Notes under the pieces: model-generated | Database searches by the model: none | What the model was told of the DNA's origin: nothing | Seen by the model: the letters and a program-made list of their open reading frames with translations, nothing else | Program-made: the position numbers and the translations under genes | Origin: Buttiauxella sp035271705 | Lineage (GTDB): Bacteria; Pseudomonadota; Gammaproteobacteria; Enterobacterales; Enterobacteriaceae | NCBI RefSeq assembly: GCF_035271705.1 | Contig: NZ_DATERI010000185.1 | Coordinates: 1-5,916, forward strand | Direction of reading: 5' to 3' | DNA: 5,916 nt | Shown: piece after piece, positions 1 to 5,545 of the stretch | Layout of the letters: each line of letters starts with the position of its first letter | Position numbering within the stretch: the first letter of the stretch is position 1

Positions 1-320
1 CCAAGTACTAAGCAAACAGAATCAGAGCCAATAAAATTCTCTCCAATTATAAATGCTTGAGCAAGACCATCAGGTGACGCTTGAATTTCATAATGTAACT
101 TCAATCCTATTTTTGAACCATCACCAAGAAGGCGTATAAAACCCACTTGGTCTTCAGGGGTTGTAATGATCAAGATATCCTTTATGCCTGCTAGCATCAG
201 AACTGACAAGGGATAATAGATCATTGGCTTGTCATAAATAGGAAGCAACTGCTTCGACACACCCATTGTAATTGGATAAAGCCGAGTACCTGACCCACCA
301 GCAAGAATTATTCCTTTCAT
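1..320 (-). CDS. rmlA: Glucose-1-phosphate thymidylyltransferase RmlA (RfbA), N-terminal part, cut by window edge
   Basis: RmlA joins dTTP and glucose-1-phosphate to give dTDP-glucose, the first step toward dTDP-linked 6-deoxysugars in the cytoplasm. Only about 106 residues are present; the family is usually about 290 long, so the remainder lies left of position 1. The N-terminus MKGIILAGGSGTRLYP holds the nucleotide-binding GGSGTR loop (residues 8-13), followed by SKQLLPIYDKPMIYYPLS (22-39). The motif LLGDGS is at 64-69 and SPDGLAQAF at 82-90, all typical of RmlA. The ATG (318-320) overlaps the rmlB stop in a TAATG junction. Its ribosome binding site AGGA (329-332) lies inside the end of rmlB, 8 bases from the start, so translation is probably coupled. 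G+C is about 39% (126 of 320 bases), clearly below the wca genes. A paralogue such as RffH has the same motifs, but the position beside rmlB after galF favours rmlA. Confidence 0.96.
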   Translation of the reverse strand, partial: MKGIILAGGSGTRLYPITMGVSKQLLPIYDKPMIYYPLSVLMLAGIKDILIITTPEDQVGFIRLLGDGSKIGLKLHYEIQASPDGLAQAFIIGENFIGSDSVCLVL

Positions 321-1393
321 TATTTTAATCCTAATCGTTCACGTTGATAGCTACCATCCTGTACTCGACGGCACCACTGTTGATTGGTTAAGTACCATTC
401 AACGGTTTTACGAATGCCACTTTCAAAAGTCTCTTGTGGTTTCCAGTTCAAATCATGGCTAATTTTGCTGGCATCAATAGCATAGCGACGGTCATGACCT
501 GGGCGGTCAGTAACATAGGTAATTTGTTCGCGGTATGAAGTATTCTTAGGAACCATCTCATCCAACAAATCACAAATAGTCAGCACCACATCGAGATTTT
601 TCTTCTCATTGTGCCCACCGATATTATACGTCTGGCCAAGACTACCTTGGGTCACCACTGTGTATAGTGCGCGCGCATGATCTTCAACATATAACCAATC
701 ACGGATCTGATCGCCCTTGCCATAGACAGGCAAGTTCTTCCCTTCCAGAGCATTAAGAATAACCAGTGGGATCAGTTTTTCCGGGAAGTGATATGGACCA
801 TAGTTATTTGAACAGTTGGTTACAATGCAAGGTAAGCCATAAGTCCGTTGCCAGGCACGAACTAAGTGATCACTTGATGCTTTAGAAGCAGAATAAGGGC
901 TGCTTGGCGCATAAGACGTTGTTTCGGTAAATAACGGGAGAACCGCGCCATCCGGGCATTCATCAGGATGCGGCAAATCACCGTACACTTCGTCAGTAGA
1001 AATATGATGGAAACGGAAGCCTGCTTTGCGCTCATCATTCATCTGCGCCCAATAAGCACGTGCTGCTTCAAGCAGGGTGTAAGTTCCTACAATGTTCGTT
1101 TCGATAAATTCAGCAGGACCGGTGATAGAGCGGTCAACGTGGCTTTCAGCTGCCAGATGCATAACCGCATCCGGTTGATGTTCTTTAAATATCGCATCCA
1201 TTGCACTTCTGTCGCAGATATCTGCCTGAACGAATGCATATCGTTCATTGCTACTCACATCTACCAATGATTCAAGATTACCTGCATAGGTTAATTTATC
1301 GACATTAACGACGCTGTCCTGAGTATTATTTATAATATGACGGACGACCGCTGAACCGATAAAACCGGCACCACCAGTAACAAGAATTTTCAC
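320..1393 (-). CDS. rmlB: dTDP-glucose 4,6-dehydratase RmlB (RfbB)
   Basis: RmlB turns dTDP-glucose into dTDP-4-keto-6-deoxyglucose with bound NAD+, the second step after RmlA. The 357-residue protein is close to the family length of about 350-361. It is an extended short-chain dehydrogenase: the Rossmann loop GGAGFIG is at residues 7-13 and HLAAESHVDRS at 79-89. The catalytic STDEVYG is at 132-138 (Thr133, Asp134, Glu135), and the YxxxK pair is Tyr167 and Lys171 in SPYSASK. NCSNNYGPYHFPEKLIP (193-209) and the substrate-binding RPGHDRRYAID (297-307) also fit. The start is GTG (1391-1393), also used by E. coli rmlB as remembered, with a purine-rich AAGAGAG about 9 bases upstream. It is the first gene after the JUMPStart/ops leader, so it heads the O-antigen operon, and its stop overlaps the rmlA start. 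The tail RRVQDGSYQRERLGLK differs from the E. coli K-12 tail as remembered. RffG is a paralogue, but position argues against it. Confidence 0.97.
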   Translation of the reverse strand: MKILVTGGAGFIGSAVVRHIINNTQDSVVNVDKLTYAGNLESLVDVSSNERYAFVQADICDRSAMDAIFKEHQPDAVMHLAAESHVDRSITGPAEFIETNIVGTYTLLEAARAYWAQMNDERKAGFRFHHISTDEVYGDLPHPDECPDGAVLPLFTETTSYAPSSPYSASKASSDHLVRAWQRTYGLPCIVTNCSNNYGPYHFPEKLIPLVILNALEGKNLPVYGKGDQIRDWLYVEDHARALYTVVTQGSLGQTYNIGGHNEKKNLDVVLTICDLLDEMVPKNTSYREQITYVTDRPGHDRRYAIDASKISHDLNWKPQETFESGIRKTVEWYLTNQQWCRRVQDGSYQRERLGLK

Positions 1394-1501
1394 GAAAAGA
1401 TTCTCTCTTAAATTTTATAATGATTATCTTCTATAATTTTATTTCAGACGATAATCCCGCAAGGATTTAAAAACAGGAGATAGGTGTAACGCGCATTTAC
1501 C

Positions 1502-1513
1502 CACGCTACCGCC
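1502..1513 (-). promoter_or_regulatory. ops element (RfaH recruitment site)
   Basis: GGCGGTAGCGTG on the minus strand matches the ops core at the 3' end of JUMPStart. In the known mechanism RNA polymerase pauses here, the exposed non-template strand recruits RfaH, and elongation becomes resistant to Rho and pausing. The bases after the core are GG rather than the common CT or CC, so pausing strength may differ a little. Confidence 0.93.
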
Positions 1514-1540
1514 CCTGGCTCAACAGCTACCAGAGTACTG
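1502..1540 (-). promoter_or_regulatory. JUMPStart element of the O-antigen operon
   Basis: The minus strand reads CTCTGGTAGCTGTTGAGCC followed by AGGGGCGGTAGCGTG. This agrees almost base for base with the 39-bp JUMPStart sequence found upstream of many enterobacterial surface polysaccharide operons. It lies about 110 bases before rmlB and after the galF terminator. JUMPStart is known to act in the transcribed leader: RfaH recruited here lets RNA polymerase read through long, AT-rich, poorly translated operons. Confidence 0.95.
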
Positions 1541-1560
1541 ATTTTGACGCTCGATTTTTT

Positions 1561-1582
1561 CCTCATGCAGACACTGCTGAGG
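1561..1582 (-). repeat. Hairpin just upstream of JUMPStart
   Basis: CCTCAGCAG and CTGCATGAGG on the minus strand pair as a 9-bp stem with a TGT loop and one bulged A. The stem is followed by six A, not T, on the minus strand, so it is not an intrinsic terminator in the operon direction. It lies 20 bases before JUMPStart and 4 bases from the larger inverted repeat. If the operon promoter is upstream it would form in the leader RNA. Function unknown. Confidence 0.6.
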
Positions 1583-1586
1583 GGTG

Positions 1587-1641
1587 GAGCACATTAGGAT
1601 AGGCATCTTACCTGTGGCTTGCGACCTATTCTAATGGGCTC
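1587..1641 (-). repeat. Imperfect inverted repeat, 17-base arms, between galF terminator and JUMPStart
   Basis: On the plus strand the left arm is 1587-1603 (GAGCACATTAGGATAGG) and the right arm 1625-1641 (CCTATTCTAATGGGCTC), with a 21-base spacer. The arms are complementary at 15 of 17 positions. Neither side is followed by a T-tract, so it is not a classical terminator. The best -10-like word, TAGAAT, sits inside one arm, so the repeat could overlap the O-antigen promoter or form an operator or leader hairpin. Its role is unknown. Confidence 0.6.
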
Positions 1642-1674
1642 GTTAACTATTGGATTCTGCGCAAATTTCAAACA

Positions 1675-1743
1675 TAAAAAAACGGCAGTAAGCCCCAACA
1701 GAGTTGCATGCTGCAACCCTATCGCCACTTTCCACTGCCGTTC
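1675..1743 (-). terminator. Intrinsic terminator of galF
   Basis: On the minus strand AACGGCAGT (1742 down to 1734) pairs with ACTGCCGTT (1689 down to 1681) as a perfect 9-bp stem. A run of seven T (1676-1682) overlaps the end of the stem. The long loop contains its own 6-bp hairpin: TGCAAC pairs with GTTGCA (1703-1717 region). It begins about 38 bases after the galF stop and separates galF from the O-antigen promoter and leader. Confidence 0.85.
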
Positions 1744-1781
1744 TTCTCATCAGGCACTCATCTTCATTGTTTACAAAGCAA

Positions 1782-2678
1782 TCAACGAGCTAACAATTTC
1801 TGAATGCTATCTCTGAACTTCTGGCCTTCTTTATGGTTACGCAGACCGTACTGTACAAACGCCTGCATGTAACCCATTTTCTTGCCACAGTCATAGCTTT
1901 CGCCAGTCATCAAAGCCGCTTCAACCGCTTGCTTTTGATTCAGTGCCGCAATGGCATCCGTCAGTTGGATACGGTCCCAGGCGCCTGGTTCGGTTTTCTC
2001 GAGTTCAGGCCAGATATCCGCAGACAGCACATAGCGGCCCACGGCAGCAAGGTCAGAATCGAGTGTCTGAGGCTGGTCTGGTTTTTCTACGAATTCAACG
2101 ATGCGGCTCACCTGCCCTGCATTGTCCAGAGATTCCTTGGTAGTGATAACGGAATACTCAGACAAGTCTTCATTAGGCATACGTTTTGCCAAAACCTGGC
2201 TGCGCCCGGTCTCTTTAAAACGCTCAACAATTGCCGCTAAGTTGTAGCGCAATGGATCAGCACTTGCGCCATCAAGAATGACGTCAGGTAATACCACAAC
2301 GAATGGATTGTCGCCAATAATCGGGTGCGCGCACAAAATTGAGTGACCAAGGCCTAAAGGCTGTGCCTGACGCACGTTCATGATGGTCACGCCCGGTGGG
2401 CAAATTGACTGGACTTCTGCAAGCAACTGGCGCTTAACGCGTTGCTCCAGCAGCGCTTCCAGCTCATACGAGGTGTCGAAATGGTTCTCTACCGCATTCT
2501 TGGAAGAGTGCGTCACCAGCACGATTTCTTTGATACCGGCAGCTACGATTTCGTCTACGATGTATTGAATCATCGGTTTGTCGACTATCGGTAACATCTC
2601 TTTTGGAATAGCTTTTGTTGCAGGCAACATATGCATACCCAAGCCTGCTACCGGAATAACTGCTTTCAAATTAATCAT
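1782..2678 (-). CDS. galF: GalF, UTP-glucose-1-phosphate uridylyltransferase paralogue
   Basis: GalF is a GalU paralogue tied to UDP-glucose supply. E. coli GalF is reported to have little activity of its own and to modulate GalU. The 298-residue protein has the nucleotidyltransferase fold: the N-terminal loop VAGLGMHMLPATKAIPKEML (residues 10-29), VVLPDV (128-133, Asp132), IVEFVEKPDQPQTL (193-206) and SYDCGKKMGYM (261-271). GalU enzymes carry Thr-Arg where this protein has Met15-His16; this Met-His pair is the hallmark of GalF and removes the conserved loop arginine. The chosen ATG (2676-2678) gives MINLKAVIPV, matching E. coli MTNLKAVIPV, with GAGGTG 9 bases upstream. An in-frame GTG at 2688-2690 would add four residues but lies inside that ribosome binding site. 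galF has its own promoter and a strong terminator and marks the conserved left flank of the O-antigen locus. One extra residue (PNEDLSEYS) relative to remembered E. coli explains 298 versus 297. Confidence 0.97.
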   Translation of the reverse strand: MINLKAVIPVAGLGMHMLPATKAIPKEMLPIVDKPMIQYIVDEIVAAGIKEIVLVTHSSKNAVENHFDTSYELEALLEQRVKRQLLAEVQSICPPGVTIMNVRQAQPLGLGHSILCAHPIIGDNPFVVVLPDVILDGASADPLRYNLAAIVERFKETGRSQVLAKRMPNEDLSEYSVITTKESLDNAGQVSRIVEFVEKPDQPQTLDSDLAAVGRYVLSADIWPELEKTEPGAWDRIQLTDAIAALNQKQAVEAALMTGESYDCGKKMGYMQAFVQYGLRNHKEGQKFRDSIQKLLAR

Positions 2679-2707
2679 ATTCAAACCCACCTCTAAATGG
2701 TTGGGGG

Positions 2708-2736
2708 ATTATAGTCGTTTCGTGCGCTGATACCAG
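2708..2736 (-). promoter_or_regulatory. Probable sigma-70 promoter of galF
   Basis: The minus strand has a perfect -10 TATAAT (2708-2713), a 17-base spacer, and a weak -35 CTGGTA (2731-2736, 3 of 6 to consensus). Transcription would begin near 2700, giving a 5' leader of about 22 bases that holds the galF ribosome binding site. The rest of the 174-base wcaM-galF gap (2679-2852) shows no intrinsic terminator, so transcripts from the colanic acid operon may also reach galF. The weak -35 leaves room for an activator, but no operator was recognised. Confidence 0.7.
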
Positions 2737-2852
2737 CATGAATTGATCCCCAAAATAGTACTTCATCTTAACGTTCTCAACAAAGTACGCAAAACCAAAG
2801 TCTTGATTTACGCTGTTTAAAAGCTCGGATTAATCGCAATGTGATTTGACAA

Positions 2853-4295
2853 CTACTTATTCATCGCTGGTAGAGCAAAATTCAACCCACTGGTGTTCAC
2901 ATGTTGGTGATCCACCCGGTCAATATCCACCGAACTGTGCCCTTTCTCATTAACCGCTCGCACATTAGCCAGAGACAGCAGCGTGTCATCTTTGGCCATA
3001 AAACGACCCCGTACGTCTTTGCGCAGGTCGAAGTGTAGCTTTAACGCAGGCCCAACCTCAGCATACTGCATCACATCAACGTTTCTCAGGAACAAGTGTT
3101 GTGGTTTGTTATGCAACTCAAGTGTTGCCCGCTTTATCACTAGATTGGTGATCGCCACAAAAGAGGTCGCATTACCCGATGAAATCTGGATACCGCGGCT
3201 CCTAAACGGCATATGAGAATTATCTAATGAAATATCATTGAGCTTAAAATTTTGCGGAATAGACAGATATTTGCCTTTGATCACCCCATAACCAATCAGA
3301 AATCCCGCACTGTCGACCATATCAACATTATCAATGACGAAGTTATCACAGCCATAAATAGCGACTGTCGCGTTATCGATTCCCGCGTTCTTACTAAATG
3401 TGTGATTAATGTTTCGTGCTTTAATATTGCGAATAATAAAGTGTTTACCATTCTCGACATGCACCAACTGGCGGCAGTTGCTGCCGGTGATATTGGCGAC
3501 GACAAAATTTTTCACCGCCTGATTTTCAGGATACTCATTATCGTAGGTACTTCCCGCCAACCCGATGCCGATACCCCAGTTGATCTTGCCATTGGTGCAA
3601 TCAATGTTTTCAATCACGTGGTCGGAGATAAGCAGGTCGTGGTCGTTTATCGCCACGTTCCATTCGATAGCATCACCCTGCAAACGGCTGAAATGACCGT
3701 TAGTAATCCTCACGTTCTCCATGCGGTTGTGGAAACCTTGCCGCAAAATGGCGTAGTTGGCATCATGAACGGTAATGTTATCAATCACCAGATTGCGCAT
3801 AGTGCGCTTATTTTTGCCGCCGATGTAGATTTGTGTCACCGGCACAAAACCGCTCATATCAATGCCTTTAATGGTGCAGTTTGAGCCGCGCACATCAAGA
3901 GTAATATTGTTAAACCGCCCCCCCTTTTCGCCCACAATTTGGCAACCGTCCTGCATCACAAAACGCCCTTTGCCATTGCCTTTTAATCCACCCGCGACCT
4001 GTAGCGTTTTGCCTTCGGGCATGAAGACTGCCGTGTTGATGTTGTTGCAGACTAAAGCGGCGGGAACAGTGACGGTGTCTGCGGCGGCAAAGGCCTGTTT
4101 GAAGGCTGCTATCCAGTCACCTTTGTAGAATTGCTCGACGCTTACCTCATCTTTAATGCTGGTCGCCAGAACCGCGCGTGCCAGAACCACGCGTGGTAGC
4201 ACAAAAGGCACCGCGGCCAGTACTGAACTGGCCCATAACAGCTTGCGGCGGGAGGAAGAAAACGGAAGGGTAGTGAGTAGAATTCTTTTGCGCAT
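2853..4295 (-). CDS. wcaM: Colanic acid biosynthesis protein WcaM, probable exported beta-helix protein
   Basis: WcaM is the last gene of the colanic acid operon; its exact step is unsettled. The 480-residue protein matches remembered E. coli WcaM (464) from about residue 58 on, for example VTQIYIGGKNKR (153-164), GDAIEWNVAIND (207-218) and INWGIGIGLAGSTYDN (238-253). Many short strands with asparagines (NITLDV, NLVIDNITV, NFVVANITG, NFVIDNVDM) suggest a right-handed beta-helix like those of pectin- and polysaccharide-acting proteins. The N-terminus looks like a Tat signal: basic MRKR, then SRRKLL with Arg16-Arg17, hydrophobic 19-34, and possible cleavage after ARA (39-41) or VLA (42-44). Only this first segment is about 16 residues longer than in E. 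coli. The ATG (4293-4295) is the only start before the signal; GAGG lies 4 bases upstream, a short spacing. A 7-G run (minus strand, 3918-3924) is within the gene. It follows wcaL by 29 bases. Family assignment is firm; the biochemical role is inference. Confidence 0.95.
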   Translation of the reverse strand: MRKRILLTTLPFSSSRRKLLWASSVLAAVPFVLPRVVLARAVLATSIKDEVSVEQFYKGDWIAAFKQAFAAADTVTVPAALVCNNINTAVFMPEGKTLQVAGGLKGNGKGRFVMQDGCQIVGEKGGRFNNITLDVRGSNCTIKGIDMSGFVPVTQIYIGGKNKRTMRNLVIDNITVHDANYAILRQGFHNRMENVRITNGHFSRLQGDAIEWNVAINDHDLLISDHVIENIDCTNGKINWGIGIGLAGSTYDNEYPENQAVKNFVVANITGSNCRQLVHVENGKHFIIRNIKARNINHTFSKNAGIDNATVAIYGCDNFVIDNVDMVDSAGFLIGYGVIKGKYLSIPQNFKLNDISLDNSHMPFRSRGIQISSGNATSFVAITNLVIKRATLELHNKPQHLFLRNVDVMQYAEVGPALKLHFDLRKDVRGRFMAKDDTLLSLANVRAVNEKGHSSVDIDRVDHQHVNTSGLNFALPAMNK

Positions 4296-4299
4296 ACGT

Positions 4300-4319
4300 C
4301 CTCGTGAAGCTTCACTCGG
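4300..4319 (-). promoter_or_regulatory. Palindromic hairpin overlapping the wcaM ribosome binding site
   Basis: GTGAAGCTTCAC (4304-4315) is a perfect 12-base palindrome in the 29-base wcaL-wcaM gap. As RNA it can form a small hairpin with an AGCT loop, a GTGA/TCAC stem, then two tandem G-A mismatches and two closing C-G pairs. The closing 3' side is the GAGG ribosome binding site of wcaM (4300-4303), so folding would partly hide it. An effect on wcaM translation is inference. Confidence 0.45.
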
Positions 4320-4324
4320 TGGGT

Positions 4325-5545
4325 TTACAGCGTATGTAGCTGGCGGGCGAGCTGTTGGTAGATAACTTTTTGATTAAACTCGGTTTCGACTTTCTCACGA
4401 GCCCGGCTCAACATAGGCCTAAGCTCGCTTTCTTCGACATTGGCGAAAACCTGAAGTCGGTCCGCAAGGGCGACGGCATCATATTCAGGCACCAGCCAGC
4501 CGGAACGACCCGAATCGATTAACTCCGGTATACCGCTGTGTACCGTCGAAAGAACCGGAATACCGACCGCCATCGCTTCCATCAAAGCAACGGGGATACC
4601 TTCCATATCGCCATCAGCGCCCGTGACCGACGGCAGCAAGAACAAATCAGCTTCATCGAGCATCGCTTTCACTTCGTGATTCGGCTTAAAGCCCGGCATA
4701 AACACCACATCATCGAGCTGATTTTGTTCGATAAGCGTGCGCAGGCGCGTTTCCCACGGGCCGATGCCGAGGATGTTGTAACGGAAGCTCACACCGCGCT
4801 CTTTTAACAACACGCAGGCTTCAATCGCCACATGCAACCCTTTCTTCTCGGTCAGCCGTGCCACCGAGATAATCTCCAGCGTTTTCGCCGGGGCTTTAAC
4901 CGCGCGTTGCGAAAACCGTTCCATGTCCACTCCCATGCGCGAAACAGTAATTTTCTCCGCCGGGCAGCCCATTTTCTGCAAACGCCCTGCCCATAAATCA
5001 CTGATTGGCAGCATTAAATCACCGCGTACGAAAAGCTTTTGATATTCAGGTGTGTAATGCGCCAGTGCGTCACGCCCTGAAATATCAATACCGTGGAAAA
5101 CCGTGGCGATTTTACCTTTCAGTAAACCAAGTTCGCGCAGTTTTGCTGCCGTCACACCGGCTGGGCCGAAATGGGCTATAAAAACATCAGCCTGTACAGG
5201 CTGCGGGTTACGGCCACAAATGGAAGACAAGATCAAATTGCGCGCTTCGTCGCCATAGCGCTTCGCATTCAAGGCTTTCCAGGTGCGCGGGCGCAGCCCC
5301 CCCCGCAGTGTATTCAGGGCACGGGATTGCAGTTTTGCGACCTTGCCTGCAGGTTCGTCCATCAGCCAGGTGGTTTTCTCAGCGAGCTTGTACTCTTTGA
5401 AAGCCGCGTGAGTGTGGGTCAAATCGCCCTTCTGGATGGCAACGATTTCCACCTCATACCCCATATCGATAAACGCGGTTATCTGATTCAGAACAAAGGT
5501 TTCGGATGCCACAGGGAATTTGAGCAAGAAGAAACCGACTTTCAT
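4325..5545 (-). CDS. wcaL: Colanic acid glycosyltransferase WcaL (GT4 family)
   Basis: WcaL is one of the glycosyltransferases that build the colanic acid repeat unit on the lipid carrier at the inner face of the cytoplasmic membrane; its exact linkage cannot be read from sequence. The 406 residues equal the E. coli length as remembered. It has the two-domain GT-B layout: the N-terminal domain starts MKVGFFLLKFP and holds FIAHFGPAGVTAAKLREL (122-139) and FHGIDIS (150-156). The C-terminal nucleotide-sugar domain has SVARLTEKKG (227-236), the ILGIGPWE stretch (258-265) and FLLPSVTGADGDMEGIPVAL (302-321). The retaining E-x7-E motif is Glu315 and Glu323. No signal peptide or membrane span is apparent. 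Its ATG overlaps the wcaK stop (ATGA), with AAGGGGG just upstream, so the two are translationally coupled. An 8-G run (minus strand, 5297-5304) encodes part of RGGLRP (residues 81-86), a possible slippage site. Sampled lines are about 55-65% G+C. Confidence 0.96.
   Translation of the reverse strand: MKVGFFLLKFPVASETFVLNQITAFIDMGYEVEIVAIQKGDLTHTHAAFKEYKLAEKTTWLMDEPAGKVAKLQSRALNTLRGGLRPRTWKALNAKRYGDEARNLILSSICGRNPQPVQADVFIAHFGPAGVTAAKLRELGLLKGKIATVFHGIDISGRDALAHYTPEYQKLFVRGDLMLPISDLWAGRLQKMGCPAEKITVSRMGVDMERFSQRAVKAPAKTLEIISVARLTEKKGLHVAIEACVLLKERGVSFRYNILGIGPWETRLRTLIEQNQLDDVVFMPGFKPNHEVKAMLDEADLFLLPSVTGADGDMEGIPVALMEAMAVGIPVLSTVHSGIPELIDSGRSGWLVPEYDAVALADRLQVFANVEESELRPMLSRAREKVETEFNQKVIYQQLARQLHTL

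Larger units (their letters stand above)
1394..1781 (-). other. galF-rmlB intergenic region: galF terminator, O-antigen operon promoter region and leader
   Basis: This 388-base stretch has no supportable gene. Read on the minus strand it holds, in order, the galF terminator, two neighbouring hairpins, a short A-tract, JUMPStart with ops, a small 5-bp stem (1453-1467), and an AT-rich leader of roughly 60 bases ending in the rmlB GTG. O-antigen operons normally start from a promoter upstream of JUMPStart, so one is expected at about 1541-1675. The best -10 seen is TAGAAT (1628-1633), 5 of 6 to consensus, but no convincing -35 stands 16-18 bases upstream. The promoter is therefore placed only to this region. 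The AT-rich run near rmlB has TATAAA-like words without a -35. Confidence 0.7.

Noticed and set aside
1394..1440. Promoter-like TATAAA words in the AT-rich leader before rmlB
   Set aside because: No -35 at proper spacing, and a start there would lie downstream of ops and bypass RfaH control.
1541..1582. Hairpin with a neighbouring homopolymer read as a terminator
   Set aside because: In the minus-strand direction the stem is followed by A, not T; in the plus direction the T-run comes before the stem.
1619..1816. Short open frame of 65 codons on the plus strand across the galF terminator
   Set aside because: It spans the terminator hairpin and the galF 3' end, contains poorly coding-like sequence, and no ribosome binding site was seen.
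2679..2690. In-frame GTG adding four residues to GalF
   Set aside because: The GTG falls within the GAGGTG ribosome binding site of the ATG at 2676-2678, and that ATG gives the N-terminus known for GalF.
2758..2852. Possible terminator after wcaM, including the inverted words GTACTT and AAGTAC (2758-2788)
   Set aside because: The stem is only 6 bp with a 19-base loop and no T-tract on the minus strand; no other GC-rich stem followed by T was found in the gap.
3252..3884. Open frame of 210 codons on the plus strand, antisense to wcaM
   Set aside because: It lies wholly inside the well-supported wcaM gene, shows no recognisable family, and has no ribosome binding site or promoter; it is a by-product of wcaM codon use.
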